Assembly (NCBI RefSeq): GCF_030817415.1
Contig: NZ_JAUSZI010000002.1
Location: forward strand, 6,386,001-6,450,000
DNA length: 64,000 nucleotides
Reading direction: 5' to 3'
Source: Streptomyces umbrinus
GTDB taxonomy: Bacteria > Actinomycetota > Actinomycetes > Streptomycetales > Streptomycetaceae
Positions 52,656-61,547 of this stretch are shown piece by piece (within the stretch, counting starts at the first letter, position 1; the number at the start of each line of letters is the position of its first letter). The notes below the pieces were generated by a model. The model had not been told where the DNA came from. It made no database searches and saw nothing but the letters and a program-made list of their open reading frames with translations. The translations under genes and the position numbers were made by a program.

Positions 52656-52697
52656 TCTCGGCCCACGGGGGCCCGGGAAGTCACGCCACCCGGGAAC

Positions 52698-53582
52698 TCA
52701 CGCCACCCGGGTGAACTCCACCGTCACCTCCGGCGGGCCCCCGGCGACCCCGCGGTAGATGCCCTTGTGCGGGGTCACGTCGTCGTAGTCGCGGCCTCGG
52801 CCGACCACGACGTGGGACTCGTTGGCGCGGGTGCGGTTGGTGGGGTCGTGGCCGGTCCAGTCGCCGGCCCAGTACTCGATCCAGGCGTGGCTCTGGCCGG
52901 CGACGGGGCGGTGCAGTTCCGCGTCCCGTTCGGGGTGCAGGTAGCCGGACACGTAGCGGGTCGGCAGGCCGAGTGCCCGCAGGAGTCCGGCCGTGAGGTG
53001 GGCTATGTCCTGGCAGACGCCCGCGCCCTGGTCCCAGGCCTCGGCCGCGCTCGTGTTCACACCGGTGGAGCCCGGGATGTACGAGACCCGGTCGGCGACC
53101 AGGTCCGAGACCGCGACCGCCGTCTCGTGCGGGTCCAGGCCCGCGGCCGCCGCGCGGGCCCGCTCGACCAGCTCCTCGGGGACGGCCGTACGGGAGGTCT
53201 GGACCGCATGTTCCAGGAGGCGGGAGTTCGCCACCTGGTCGGCCACCTCCGCCCAGGCCGGGGCCGGTGACAGGTCGGCCGGCGGTGACGTCTCCACCAG
53301 GCTCACCGCCGTGATCGTCAGATCCTCGTGCGGCTCCATCAGGTCGAAGCCGGTGACCTGGGTGCCCCAGTAGTCCCAGTACGACCAGGTCGGTGTGGAC
53401 GGGTTGACCAGGACGCGGGCGTCCAGCGTCGTCTGGCCCGGCAGCGTCAGCGGGGTCATGCGGACCTCGTTGTGGGAGCGGACCGCGGCCTGCGCGTACG
53501 AGACACGGGTGATGTGCCGGATGCGGAGCCGGCGGGTCATCGGCGCGCTCGTGTTGGAGTTCATACTCGTGTTCGCGTTCAT
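52698..53582 (-). CDS. Transglutaminase-like protein
   Basis: 294 residues from ATG 53582 (GGAAGGAG upstream, 2 nt after the preceding stop). The N-terminal beta domain begins RRLRIRHITRVSYAQAAVRS. The catalytic core shows Cys in GAGVCQDIAHLTAGLLRALG, His in SHAWIEYW and Asp in GHDPTN. It forms a conserved operon with an alpha-E protein and a circularly permuted ATP-grasp enzyme, a set proposed to make or cleave modified peptides. Substrate unknown. Confidence 0.93.
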   Translation of the reverse strand: MNANTSMNSNTSAPMTRRLRIRHITRVSYAQAAVRSHNEVRMTPLTLPGQTTLDARVLVNPSTPTWSYWDYWGTQVTGFDLMEPHEDLTITAVSLVETSPPADLSPAPAWAEVADQVANSRLLEHAVQTSRTAVPEELVERARAAAAGLDPHETAVAVSDLVADRVSYIPGSTGVNTSAAEAWDQGAGVCQDIAHLTAGLLRALGLPTRYVSGYLHPERDAELHRPVAGQSHAWIEYWAGDWTGHDPTNRTRANESHVVVGRGRDYDDVTPHKGIYRGVAGGPPEVTVEFTRVA

Positions 53583-53584
53583 GC

Positions 53585-54610
53585 TCACGCTCCTTCCTGG
53601 GCCCACTCGACGGGCCCCTGGTACGGGAAGAACCTCTCCGCGACCGCCTCGGCGGAGGCCATGCAGGACGTCTGCAACTCCCGTAGGAGGGAGGGGAGTA
53701 CGTCCTCCAGAGCCGTCGAGTCCAGGTATTCGAGGCGGGTGCGCATCCTGCCGATCGGGCGGCGCGCCGGATCCTGGCGCGGGCGGCCGAGCGCCGCCAG
53801 GCACTCCTCCGCCGTGGTCAGCGCGTGCAGCACCGACCGCGGGAACTCCCGGTCCATGATGAGGAACTCGGCCACCCGGGCGGTGTCCCCGAAACCGCCG
53901 TACACCCGCGCGTACGCCTCGTCCGCCCCGCTCGCGCTGAGCAGCGTCGGCCAGTCGGGCGCGTGCGCCGCGTCCAGCACCCGTACGGACAGCAGCCGTA
54001 CGGTCATGTCCACCCGCTCCAGGCTCCTGCCGAGCACCACGAAACGCCAGCTGTCGTCCCGGCTCATCGTCGAGTCGGCCAGCCCGAAGAAGAGCGCGGC
54101 CCGTCGGCGGACCAGCTCCAGATAGGCGTACGGACCGGTGCGGCGGGCCGCCAGACGCTGGTCGGCGAGGGCGTGCCAGGTGGAGTTGAGGCACTCCCAC
54201 ATCTCGGAGGACACCGCCTCGCGGGCACTGCGCGCGTTCAGCCGGGCGGCGCCCAGCGCACCCTCGATGGAACAGGTCGAGCGGGCGTCGAAGGCCAGCT
54301 GGTCCAGGACCTGTTGCATGTCGACGGCGTCGGTGCCGGCGTCGACGCCGAGGATCGCGTACAGGGAACGGCAGGCGACGTCCTCGTCCCGCCAGGGGTC
54401 TTCGAGGAGCCGGTGCAGATACGCGTCGAGGATGCGGCCGGTGGTGTCGGCCCGTTCGACATAGCGGCCCGTCCAGGTCAGTGCCTCGGCGATGCGGGAG
54501 AGGATCACGTCGTTCACGGCCGTACCTCCTGCTGCTTGAGCGGCTTGTGCTGCATGTGCTGCCTGAGCTGTTCGAGCTGCTTGTGCGGGCACTCCATGTG
54601 TGGCTGTCAT
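53585..54610 (-). CDS. Alpha-E domain protein (DUF403)
   Basis: 341 residues. After an Ala/Gln repeat tail (AQAARTAQAAHAAQAAQAAG) the alpha-E domain opens LSRIAEALTWTGRYVERADT and includes SRDDSWRFVVLGRSLERVDM. ATG 54610 overlaps the ATP-grasp stop (ATGA); the GTG at VNDVILSRI is an alternative that skips the low-complexity tail. Always found with the neighbours seen here. Confidence 0.92.
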   Translation of the reverse strand: MTATHGVPAQAARTAQAAHAAQAAQAAGGTAVNDVILSRIAEALTWTGRYVERADTTGRILDAYLHRLLEDPWRDEDVACRSLYAILGVDAGTDAVDMQQVLDQLAFDARSTCSIEGALGAARLNARSAREAVSSEMWECLNSTWHALADQRLAARRTGPYAYLELVRRRAALFFGLADSTMSRDDSWRFVVLGRSLERVDMTVRLLSVRVLDAAHAPDWPTLLSASGADEAYARVYGGFGDTARVAEFLIMDREFPRSVLHALTTAEECLAALGRPRQDPARRPIGRMRTRLEYLDSTALEDVLPSLLRELQTSCMASAEAVAERFFPYQGPVEWAQEGA

Positions 54611-56151
54611 TGCTGCTGCGCCCCTTCCTGCGGGACGAGGCGTTCGCCGTCGGGGCCGAGCTGACGCGGGGCGACCTCGGGCAGGGGGCCCGTGGGCTCC
54701 GCCGCCGGTCCCTCCGCCGGTCCCTCCGCGAGCACCCAGGTGTCCTTGGAGCCGCCGCCCTGGCTGGAGTTGACGATGAGGTTGCCCTCCTGGAGCGCGA
54801 CCCGGGTGAGCCCGCCGGGCAGCACCCACACATCGCTGCCGTCGTTCACGGCGAACGGCCGGAGATCGATGTGGCGCGGAGCCATCCGCTCGCCCGCGAG
54901 GGTCGGGGAGGTGGACAGGGCCACCGGCCGCTGGGCGATCCACCCCCGAGGATCGGCGACGACCTCTTTGCGTACGCGATCGAGTGTCTGCCGGTCCGCG
55001 TGCGGTCCTATCACGATGCCCTGCCCGCCGGCCCCGTCGACCGGCTTCACGACGAGCTGGTCGAGCTGGTCGAGGACTGCCTCCAACTGCCCAGGTTCAT
55101 CAGGGCGAAACGATTCGACATTGGGGAGGACCGGTTCCTCGGACAGGTAGTACCGGATGAGATCGGGAACGTACGTGTAGAGCAGCTTGTCGTCCGCGAT
55201 GCCGTTGCCCACGGCGTTCGCGAGTGTGACGTTCCCGGCCTGGGCGGCGTTCATGATGCCGGGGCAGCCGATCACCGAGTCGGGCCGGAAGTGCAGCGGG
55301 TCGAGGAAGTCGTCGTCGAGCCGCCGGTATACGACATGGACGGGCATCTCGCCGCGCGTGGTCCGCATCCACACCCGGTTCCCGCGGCAGACCAGATCGT
55401 GCCCCTCCACCAGCTGCACGCCCATCAGCCGTGCCAGCAGGGCGTGTTCGAAGTAGGCGGCGTTGCTGGGGCCCGGGGTGAGCACGACGACGCGCGGGTC
55501 GCCGACCCCGTCGGGCGCCGCCGCGCGCAGCGCCGCGAGCAGCCGCTGCCCGTACCCGTCGACCGGCAGCACATGCTGCTCCGCGAAGAGCGAGGGGAAG
55601 ATCCGGGTCATCGCCCGCCGGTTCTCGATGACGTACGAGACGCCGGACGGCACCCGGACGTTGTCCTCCAGGACCCGGAAGTCGCCCGCCTCGTCCCGTA
55701 CGAGATCGATGCCGGCGACGTGGATGCGTACCCCTCCCGGGGGCTCCACGCCGTGCGCGGCCCGGTGGAAGTGGGGGGAGTTGAGGAGGAGCCGCCAGGG
55801 CACGACCCCGTCCTCGAAGGCCCGGCACGGTCCATACGCGTCCGCGAGGTAGGCCTCCAGAGCCCTGACCCGTTGAGAAACCCCGCGCTGGATGAGATCC
55901 CATTCCAGCGCGTCCAGCACGCGCGGCACGAGGTCCAGCGGCCAGGGCCGCTCCTCCCCCGCGAACGCGTACGTCACACCGCGGTCCGTGAACGACCGGG
56001 CCATCTGATCGGCCCTGAACCGAAGTTCGGCCGGTTCCATCGGTTGGAGTGCCGCCAGAACCGGCTCATAGGCGGTCCTGACCTCACCCGGCCGCTCAAA
56101 CATCTCGTCCCACGCGTCGGCCAACGCGTATGCGTCAAATATGTCCGCCAT
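54607..56151 (-). CDS. Circularly permuted ATP-grasp enzyme (DUF404/407)
   Basis: 514 residues starting MADIFDAYALADAWDEMFER. Family motifs include IHVAGIDLVRDEAGDFRVLEDN, RVPSGVSYVIENRRAM, and VVKPVDGAGGQGIVIGP. Predicted carboxylate-amine ligase activity in the peptide-modification operon with alpha-E and transglutaminase. The C-terminal 50 residues are Pro/Glu-rich. Its first codons and upstream region are duplicated at 57854-57952. Confidence 0.94.
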   Translation of the reverse strand: MADIFDAYALADAWDEMFERPGEVRTAYEPVLAALQPMEPAELRFRADQMARSFTDRGVTYAFAGEERPWPLDLVPRVLDALEWDLIQRGVSQRVRALEAYLADAYGPCRAFEDGVVPWRLLLNSPHFHRAAHGVEPPGGVRIHVAGIDLVRDEAGDFRVLEDNVRVPSGVSYVIENRRAMTRIFPSLFAEQHVLPVDGYGQRLLAALRAAAPDGVGDPRVVVLTPGPSNAAYFEHALLARLMGVQLVEGHDLVCRGNRVWMRTTRGEMPVHVVYRRLDDDFLDPLHFRPDSVIGCPGIMNAAQAGNVTLANAVGNGIADDKLLYTYVPDLIRYYLSEEPVLPNVESFRPDEPGQLEAVLDQLDQLVVKPVDGAGGQGIVIGPHADRQTLDRVRKEVVADPRGWIAQRPVALSTSPTLAGERMAPRHIDLRPFAVNDGSDVWVLPGGLTRVALQEGNLIVNSSQGGGSKDTWVLAEGPAEGPAAEPTGPLPEVAPRQLGPDGERLVPQEGAQQQ

Positions 56152-56212
56152 GGCCTGACGTTAGATGCGGCACGTAACACGACGATCACTCGGTGATTTC
56201 CGGCAGCTCACG
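56114..56212. repeat. 99-bp direct repeat, left copy
   Basis: Covers codons 1-13 of the ATP-grasp gene and 60 nt upstream. Aligns without gaps to 57854-57952 with seven mismatches. The copies flank the AAA ATPase gene. Confidence 0.95.
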
Positions 56213-56262
56213 CAGGTGATCGAGGGGCGGGGCGAGGGGCGGTGGGGCGTGCGGGACCTTGT

Positions 56263-56297
56263 AATAAGCACACCTATAATAGATTCCCTGCTTATTG
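56263..56297. promoter_or_regulatory. AT-rich promoter with AATAAGCA inverted repeat
   Basis: AATAAGCA-N19-TGCTTATT, perfect 8-bp arms, encloses a consensus -10 TATAAT (56275-56280), 38 nt before the ATPase start. No good -35 is seen 17 nt upstream. Very AT-rich for this genome, so a foreign origin is likely; the arms look like a repressor site. Confidence 0.6.
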
Positions 56298-56334
56298 AAT
56301 CCTTGCAAGAGGACGCGGCACACCTGGAGGCCCC

Positions 56335-57813
56335 GTGATTCCCAAACCCGAGACCATGTTCGACCGCGACTTCGAGTGGGCGGAGCTCGTGCGCTACGCG
56401 GGTTACCAGGGGCCCGAGGCCACATTGGGCGTGGTGTCCGGGCGGCGGCGGCAGGGCAAGACCTTTCTGCTGGACGGGGTGTGCCGGGCGAACGGCGGGT
56501 TCTTCTTCGCGGCCAGTGAGGCCACCGAGGCCGAATCGCTAAGGCAGTTCGGCGCGGCGATGGCCCGGTTCCAGGGGCGGCGGACGCCGTACCGGTTCGC
56601 GCACTGGGACGAGGCCGTCGAGGCGATGATGCGGCTCGCGACGTCGGACACCGGACCACTGACCGTCGTACTCGACGAGTTCCCGTTCCTGGTCAAGGCC
56701 TCGCCCGAGTTGCCCTCACTGCTCCAGCGCGCCCTGGGGCCGCAGGGGCGCCGGGAGGGCGGGCCCGTCCGGCTGCTGCTGTGCGGATCGGCGCTGTCCT
56801 TCATGGGCAACCTGCTCTCCGGTACGGCGCCGCTGCGCGGCCGGGCGAGCCTGGAGCTGGTCGTGCCGACGCTCGACTACCGGTCCGCCGCCCGGTTCTG
56901 GGGCGTCGAGGACCCCCGCCTGGCTCTCGTGCTCAACTCCGTAGTAGGCGGCACCCCCGCCTATGGCCGTGAGTTCGTGCTCGGCGACACCCCCGCCGAC
57001 CTCGACGACTTCGGCCCCTGGATACTGCGCAACGTCCTCAACCCCGGCCGCCCTCTCTTCCGCGAGGCGCGATTCCTCCTCGCCGAGGAGCCGGATCTGC
57101 GTGACACCGCGCTCTACCACGGCGTCCTCGCTGCCATCGCCCAGGGCAACCACACCCGGGGCGGTATCGCGAGCTTCCTGGAACGCAAGTCCACCGACCT
57201 CGGCCACGCGCTGACCGTCCTCGAGGACACCGGCATGATCACGCGCGATCCGGACGCCTTCCATGGCAAGCGTTCCGCCTACCGTATTGCCGAGCCCATC
57301 CTCACCTTCTACTACGCCGTCATGCGCCCGGAGTGGAGCGATCTGGAGCGGCCGGGACAGGCGCCGGCCGTCTGGGAGCGGTCGCAGTCCACCTTCCGCA
57401 GCAAGGTCGTCGGCCCGCACTTCGAACAGATCTGCCGCACCTGGGCCCGTTGGTACGCCTCCGCCGACACCCTGGGCGGACAGCGAACCCGCGTCGAGTC
57501 CGGCACGGTCGCGGACCCCACGGCCAGGACCAGCCGCGAGGTCGACCTGGCGGTCTTCGGACGTGCGGACGACGGCCGTGAGGTCCTGTTGGCCATCGGC
57601 GAGGCCAAGTGGAACGAGACCATGGGCGCAGGTCACCTCGACCGACTTCGCCGCATCCGCGAGCTGTTGGGTAAGCGCTCGGGTGCGGACGCCGCCGGTA
57701 CCCGCCTGCTGTGCTTCAGCGGCGCGGGGTTCACCGACAACCTCCGCGGCACCGCCGCTACCGATCCGTCCGTCCAGTTGATTGACCTCGGGCGGCTGTA
57801 CCGAGGGGAGTGA
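56335..57813 (+). CDS. AAA ATPase with DUF234-type nuclease-like C-terminus
   Basis: 492 residues from GTG 56335. Walker A is GRRRQGKTFLL and Walker B TVVLDEFPFLV, typical of archaeal-type/STAND ATPases (ATPase_2). A helical region with FLERKSTDLGHALTVLEDTG resembles a winged helix. The C-terminus has the DUF234 PD-(D/E)XK pattern EVDLAVFG followed by LLAIGEAKW. Function unknown; this family is often found in mobile or defence-like contexts. Inserted between a gene start and its duplicated copy, which shows acquisition. Confidence 0.88.
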   Translation: MIPKPETMFDRDFEWAELVRYAGYQGPEATLGVVSGRRRQGKTFLLDGVCRANGGFFFAASEATEAESLRQFGAAMARFQGRRTPYRFAHWDEAVEAMMRLATSDTGPLTVVLDEFPFLVKASPELPSLLQRALGPQGRREGGPVRLLLCGSALSFMGNLLSGTAPLRGRASLELVVPTLDYRSAARFWGVEDPRLALVLNSVVGGTPAYGREFVLGDTPADLDDFGPWILRNVLNPGRPLFREARFLLAEEPDLRDTALYHGVLAAIAQGNHTRGGIASFLERKSTDLGHALTVLEDTGMITRDPDAFHGKRSAYRIAEPILTFYYAVMRPEWSDLERPGQAPAVWERSQSTFRSKVVGPHFEQICRTWARWYASADTLGGQRTRVESGTVADPTARTSREVDLAVFGRADDGREVLLAIGEAKWNETMGAGHLDRLRRIRELLGKRSGADAAGTRLLCFSGAGFTDNLRGTAATDPSVQLIDLGRLYRGE

Positions 57814-57853
57814 GGCGTCCACGTCCGAGGGCCGGCGTTCGTCGCCCGAGAGG

Positions 57854-57952
57854 GCGTCGGCCAACGCGTATGCGTCACATATGTCCGCCATGGCCTGACG
57901 GTGGATGCAGCACGTGACACGACGATCACTCGGTGAATTCCGGCAGCTCACG
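57854..57952. repeat. 99-bp direct repeat, right copy
   Basis: Duplicate of 56114-56212. It carries a start codon and MADICDAYALADAL of the ATP-grasp gene on the minus strand, then unrelated sequence, so it is a 5' gene fragment without function. Confidence 0.95.
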
Positions 57953-57965
57953 TGGTGCGTCGCGG

Positions 57966-58157
57966 TCACACAGGTGTGGGCGGTTCGGCCTTGAGATGGC
58001 GGAGGAGTGCGGTAAGTCCCTGCGGGGCGCTGGTGAGTACGGTGCGGGGTTCTTCGCTCTCCCGGAGGTGGATGGTTCCGTCGAGGGCGGGGGCGACGTA
58101 TATGCAGTTCACCTGATCCTCGCTGAACGATGACTTCTGCCAGGTGGGTTCGGACAT
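57966..58157 (-). CDS. DUF397 protein, second cassette
   Basis: 63 residues, TWQKSSFSEDQVNCIYVAPA then IHLRESEEPRTVL, the DUF397 core. Follows the truncated regulator by 2 nt. Related to the protein at 33975-34181. Confidence 0.85.
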   Translation of the reverse strand: MSEPTWQKSSFSEDQVNCIYVAPALDGTIHLRESEEPRTVLTSAPQGLTALLRHLKAEPPTPV

Positions 58158-58159
58158 GG

Positions 58160-58822
58160 TCAGACCTCCTGAAGGCTGTAGAGCACATGCTGGAGCAGTC
58201 CCAGGGAATCGCGGGACTCATGCGTGGATGCGGACACTCCTGGGTCCAGAGGCGGGAGGGACGCGGTACGCAGTCGGTCGAAGCGCGTTCGATACTTCAG
58301 GATCGCGTCCTCCTCGTGAATGAAGAGCGCAGCCGCAGGGTTGTCCACGAGGACAGTGTCCAGCGCCGAGCCGTGGGACTCGATGAGCAGAAGCGGGGTG
58401 CTACAGGCCGACAGGCCCTCAGCCGTGAACGGCAGCACCTGGATGGTGACATGGGGGAGTTCCGCCATGCGGATCAGGTGCAGGAGCTGCCTGCGCATGA
58501 CCGCCATTCCGCCGAACCGCATGTGTAGAGCGGCCTCGTGGATCACCGCGTGCAGGGTCGGGGGCGTTACCCGCGTGAGGATCTGCTGCCGTTCGGTACG
58601 GAACTGAGCGGCCTTCTCCAGTTTGTCACGGGGCCGCTCGATCTGGCTGGAGCGGAAGATGGAGCGAGTGTATTCCGGGGTCTGAAGGATGCCTGGGACG
58701 AACAGGGACTCATACGAGAACAGCGCGTCAGCGGCTGCCTCAAGCTCCGCCAGATCCAGTACTGGCTGGCTCAGCGCGCGGCGGTACCCGGTCCACCAGC
58801 CCTTGCCGCTGTCCTCGCTCAT
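58160..58822 (-). pseudogene. WhiJ-like DUF5753 regulator lacking its DNA-binding domain
   Basis: The visible 220 residues, from SEDSGKGWWTGYRRALSQ to LGLLQHVLYSLQEV, align with residue 80 onward of the regulator at 34192-35079. Seven in-frame codons upstream (RIEALVA) still match, then homology stops near 58845, where the sequence joins the Uma2 leader. The XRE domain is deleted, so it cannot bind DNA as its relative does. It may still be translated with the DUF397 gene. Confidence 0.8.
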
Positions 58823-58999
58823 CGCGACCAGGGCCTCGATTCGAGCTGGGGGATGCGGCAGCCGACGGTCCGCTCCACCCTCACCGCAGCGGGTGACGCG
58901 GGGACCATTCCCCTGGTCGGCCCTATCGACGTACGTACCGTGATCGCGTTGCTTGTGCCTCTGTTACGCCAAGCCCACACTTGAGGAGGAGGTGCCGCC

Positions 59000-59661
59000 A
59001 TGACCGCTCTTGCGCACGAGAGGCCCGAGACCATGCCTGAGATCAGGACGAAGTCCGTGTCCCCCGCCGAGAACGGCCCCGACCTGGACGAGGTCCTGTG
59101 GCAGGCATGGAAAGCCTTGGAACTCCCCGAGGGCTACCGCGCCGAGATCATCGGGGGAGCCATCGAGGTGTCGCCCACCGCTCGCCGGTCGCACGGCCTG
59201 ATCACCAACCGTGTGCGAAGGGCTCTGGACAAGTTCCTGGACGGCGGCGAGTACGCCTGTCACCAGGATGTGAACGTGATCCACAAGCGCAGGGCATGGA
59301 TTCCGGATGCCTTCGTCGCGCCTGAGGACACCGAGCAGTGCGGTGACGAGGACGACCTCGGAGTCACGGCCGAGTCCGTGTGCCTGATCGTCGAAGTCGT
59401 CTCTCCGGGCAGCCGCAACCAGGACCGGGACCGGGACCGAGTGCGGAAGCGTAGGGCGCCCGCTCCGGCATCCCCATCTACGTCATCATCGACGACTTCG
59501 ATGATCAGGGTTCCGTCACCTTGTTCACCGGACCGCGCCCCGACAAGGCCGACTGGGAAGACATCCACCGCGTCCTCTACGGCACCGAGGTAACCATCCC
59601 CGAAGGCCCCGCCAAGGGCTTCGTGATCGGCACGGCGATCACCGGACCCAAGCGGGGATAG
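59000..59661 (+). pseudogene. Uma2-family gene with 4-nt deletion
   Basis: The first 150 codons match the intact paralogue at 36322-36987, starting identically with MTALAHERPETM behind GAGGAGG. After RKRR the expected GAGTACGCCCGC reads GCGCCCGC, a 4-nt loss near 59455. The +2/-1 frame then continues GIPIYVIIDDFDDQGSVTLF to KGFVIGTAITGPKRG and TAG 59659. The zero-frame product is truncated and altered at 197 residues. Confidence 0.9.
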
Positions 59662-59675
59662 TCGATGCCGCTGGC

Positions 59676-60138
59676 GAATCCCACTCCGTGGGCAGGAATA
59701 GCCGCCAGAACAAGGGGACGGACGCAGCGTCGGTGACGGCATGCACGCTCACCGCGACCTGGCAGTGGCCTGCTTGCCCAGCGCACCGCAGTACTGATGC
59801 GCCACCGCCACCGACATGCGGCCGTCCTGGGCGAAGGACACATCGTCGACCACCCCTGCATCCGGGCCGATCAGCGGCACCACTCGCTTGGCGATCCGCT
59901 GCCGCACCGGCTGCGGATCCCACGGCGACTGGTTCACGAACTGCTGCAGATTCTGCTCATCACCGTCCGGCAACCGGCCTGGCATCGCGGCGATCGACTT
60001 GCGCCGGCCATCCAGTATCAACATCCGCAGGTAACAGTCACCCTTGGCGCGCTGCTCCCGACGTGGCACAGACGCGAACACATCCGCCACGAACCGAGCT
60101 GACTCCGCCCGCATGCCGTCCACTTGCCGCATGTCCAT
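59676..60138 (-). pseudogene. IS701-type transposase remnant, frameshifted
   Basis: The N-terminal part (MLILDGRRKSIAAMPGRL, LQQFVNQSPWDPQPVRQRIA, GVVDDVSFAQDGRMSVAVAH) matches IS701-family transposases with the first DDE aspartate region VVDD. A frameshift near 59780 moves the match to CQVAVSVHAVTDAASVPLFW and LFLPTEWD, then it ends at the Uma2 gene. The C-terminal two-thirds and inverted repeats are missing. Confidence 0.88.
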
Positions 60139-60305
60139 CCCTCACCAGCTCCCCGAAACAGGCGAAACGGACAAACGCGCCTAACGGGGGTGCTGCTGGG
60201 TGAGCGGACCGCCCTTAACCTGACCGGCTGCCCTTTCCGCAGGGCGGGCTTGCCCGAGCAATCCGTGCAGGAGGGACGGACTCCCGCTCGATTGGCGGTC
60301 AGGCG
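60139..60305. other. Non-coding stretch right of the transposase remnant
   Basis: 167 nt with no credible gene, repeat or terminator recognised. Confidence 0.4.
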
Positions 60306-60719
60306 TCACCCAAACGTTGAGAGAAGCGCGGCTCGGAATTCTGGGACGTTCAGGCCGCACTCGCGCAGCAGCGTGACGCTGTCCTTGTCGTTGTCCAGGA
60401 TCAGGGCCAGCAAGTGACTCGAGGTGAAGTGCTTCTTGGTGTAGCTCTGGGAGAGCTGGAGGATGTGATCCATCGAGCTGGACCACGGGAGCTCTCGCTT
60501 GTTGGTCGGCTTGTCGGCCGGTTGACCGGCCGTCAGTGCCGCGTGCAGGACCGAGTACTCGACTCCCGCGGCCTTCAGCAGGCTGCTCGCATCGCTCTCA
60601 TGGTGAGCAACGCAGAGGAGCACGTGCACGGGGAAGACTTCGTTGCGGTGCAAGGACCGGGTTTCGGCAGGGGCCTGTGCGAGGTCTCGAACCGCATCCT
60701 CTGACATCAATTCGGGCAT
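60306..60719 (-). CDS. Stand-alone Clp N-terminal domain protein
   Basis: 137 residues. Two Clp-N repeats are visible: HVLLCVAHHESDASSLLKAAGVEYSVL, and FTSSHLLALILDNDKDSVTLLRECGL. The first part (VRDLAQAPAETRSLHRNEVF) includes the start of the first repeat. No ATPase domain follows. In actinobacteria such short proteins may act as adaptors or decoys for ClpC, but this is inference. Confidence 0.85.
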   Translation of the reverse strand: MPELMSEDAVRDLAQAPAETRSLHRNEVFPVHVLLCVAHHESDASSLLKAAGVEYSVLHAALTAGQPADKPTNKRELPWSSSMDHILQLSQSYTKKHFTSSHLLALILDNDKDSVTLLRECGLNVPEFRAALLSTFG

Positions 60720-60789
60720 GTGATCAGTATTCTGTCGCGTCGAGTCCGTCGTCTACCGGTCTGTGAACAATGGCTGAGGTCTGCTGACA

Positions 60790-61452
60790 TCATTCCTCTG
60801 CACCTGTCTCCCGCTCGCGCGTTCCCTGTGCAATGACGATGCCTGCACCCACCGCGAATAACGTGAGAGCTACGAGAGCTGCGGTGACGTTGCCGTCGGC
60901 GGTCAGTGGCCATACGAGTGCGGCGCCACGGGACTGACCGCTGGAACTGGCCAAGGTCAGCGCGGCGATCGCCATGCTGATCGGCGCGATCCACGCGAGC
61001 CGACCCCCGACGATGCGGCTGGCGATCAGCCCCAGTCCTGTGAAGCCGACGACGTTGCGGACTGCGGCGACGTCCCCGGGTGAGCTGGGGAGTGTCGGTT
61101 GGGCGATGGCTGCCCATGCCGCGGCCCACAGGACCATTCCGAGGAGCAGGGCGGCGCGGGGGCCCCATAGGTTTCTGGAGGCCAACTGCTCCTGTCGGAA
61201 CAAGCCACTGCGGGCAGAGGCCGCGATCAGACTTCCCGACATGGCCGGCGCGAGCGTGGCATAGGGGACTCCCGCGCCGCTTCCGACGCGGAGGTCGATG
61301 AGGCTTGCGCCGGCCAGCAGTGAAACTGCGCTCACCGCAGCGATGACGGCGAGAGAGGTTCCGACGCTGCGTGCCCGGAGAAAGCACAGGTAGCTGCGTG
61401 AGGCGAGGCGGGTCACGAAACCGTGTCGAAGCTCTGGGAGGACAGTCCGCAC
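60790..61452 (-). CDS. Multi-pass membrane protein
   Basis: 220 residues from GTG 61452 with about six hydrophobic segments, including SLAVIAAVSAVSLLAGASLI, ALLLGMVLWAAAWAAIA and TAALVALTLFAVGAGIVIAQ. The ends are charged. Resembles uncharacterised Streptomyces transporter-permease-like proteins; no partner ATPase is adjacent. Lower GC than neighbouring genes. Confidence 0.7.
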   Translation of the reverse strand: MRTVLPELRHGFVTRLASRSYLCFLRARSVGTSLAVIAAVSAVSLLAGASLIDLRVGSGAGVPYATLAPAMSGSLIAASARSGLFRQEQLASRNLWGPRAALLLGMVLWAAAWAAIAQPTLPSSPGDVAAVRNVVGFTGLGLIASRIVGGRLAWIAPISMAIAALTLASSSGQSRGAALVWPLTADGNVTAALVALTLFAVGAGIVIAQGTRERETGAEE

Positions 61453-61547
61453 GTTCTGAAGTCGTTAAGCGGTCCCACGATGCAACGGGTACGCGCCCGC
61501 CCACCACCATCAGCTTGTTGCAACGAGCCATGCTGAGGAGTGGACAA

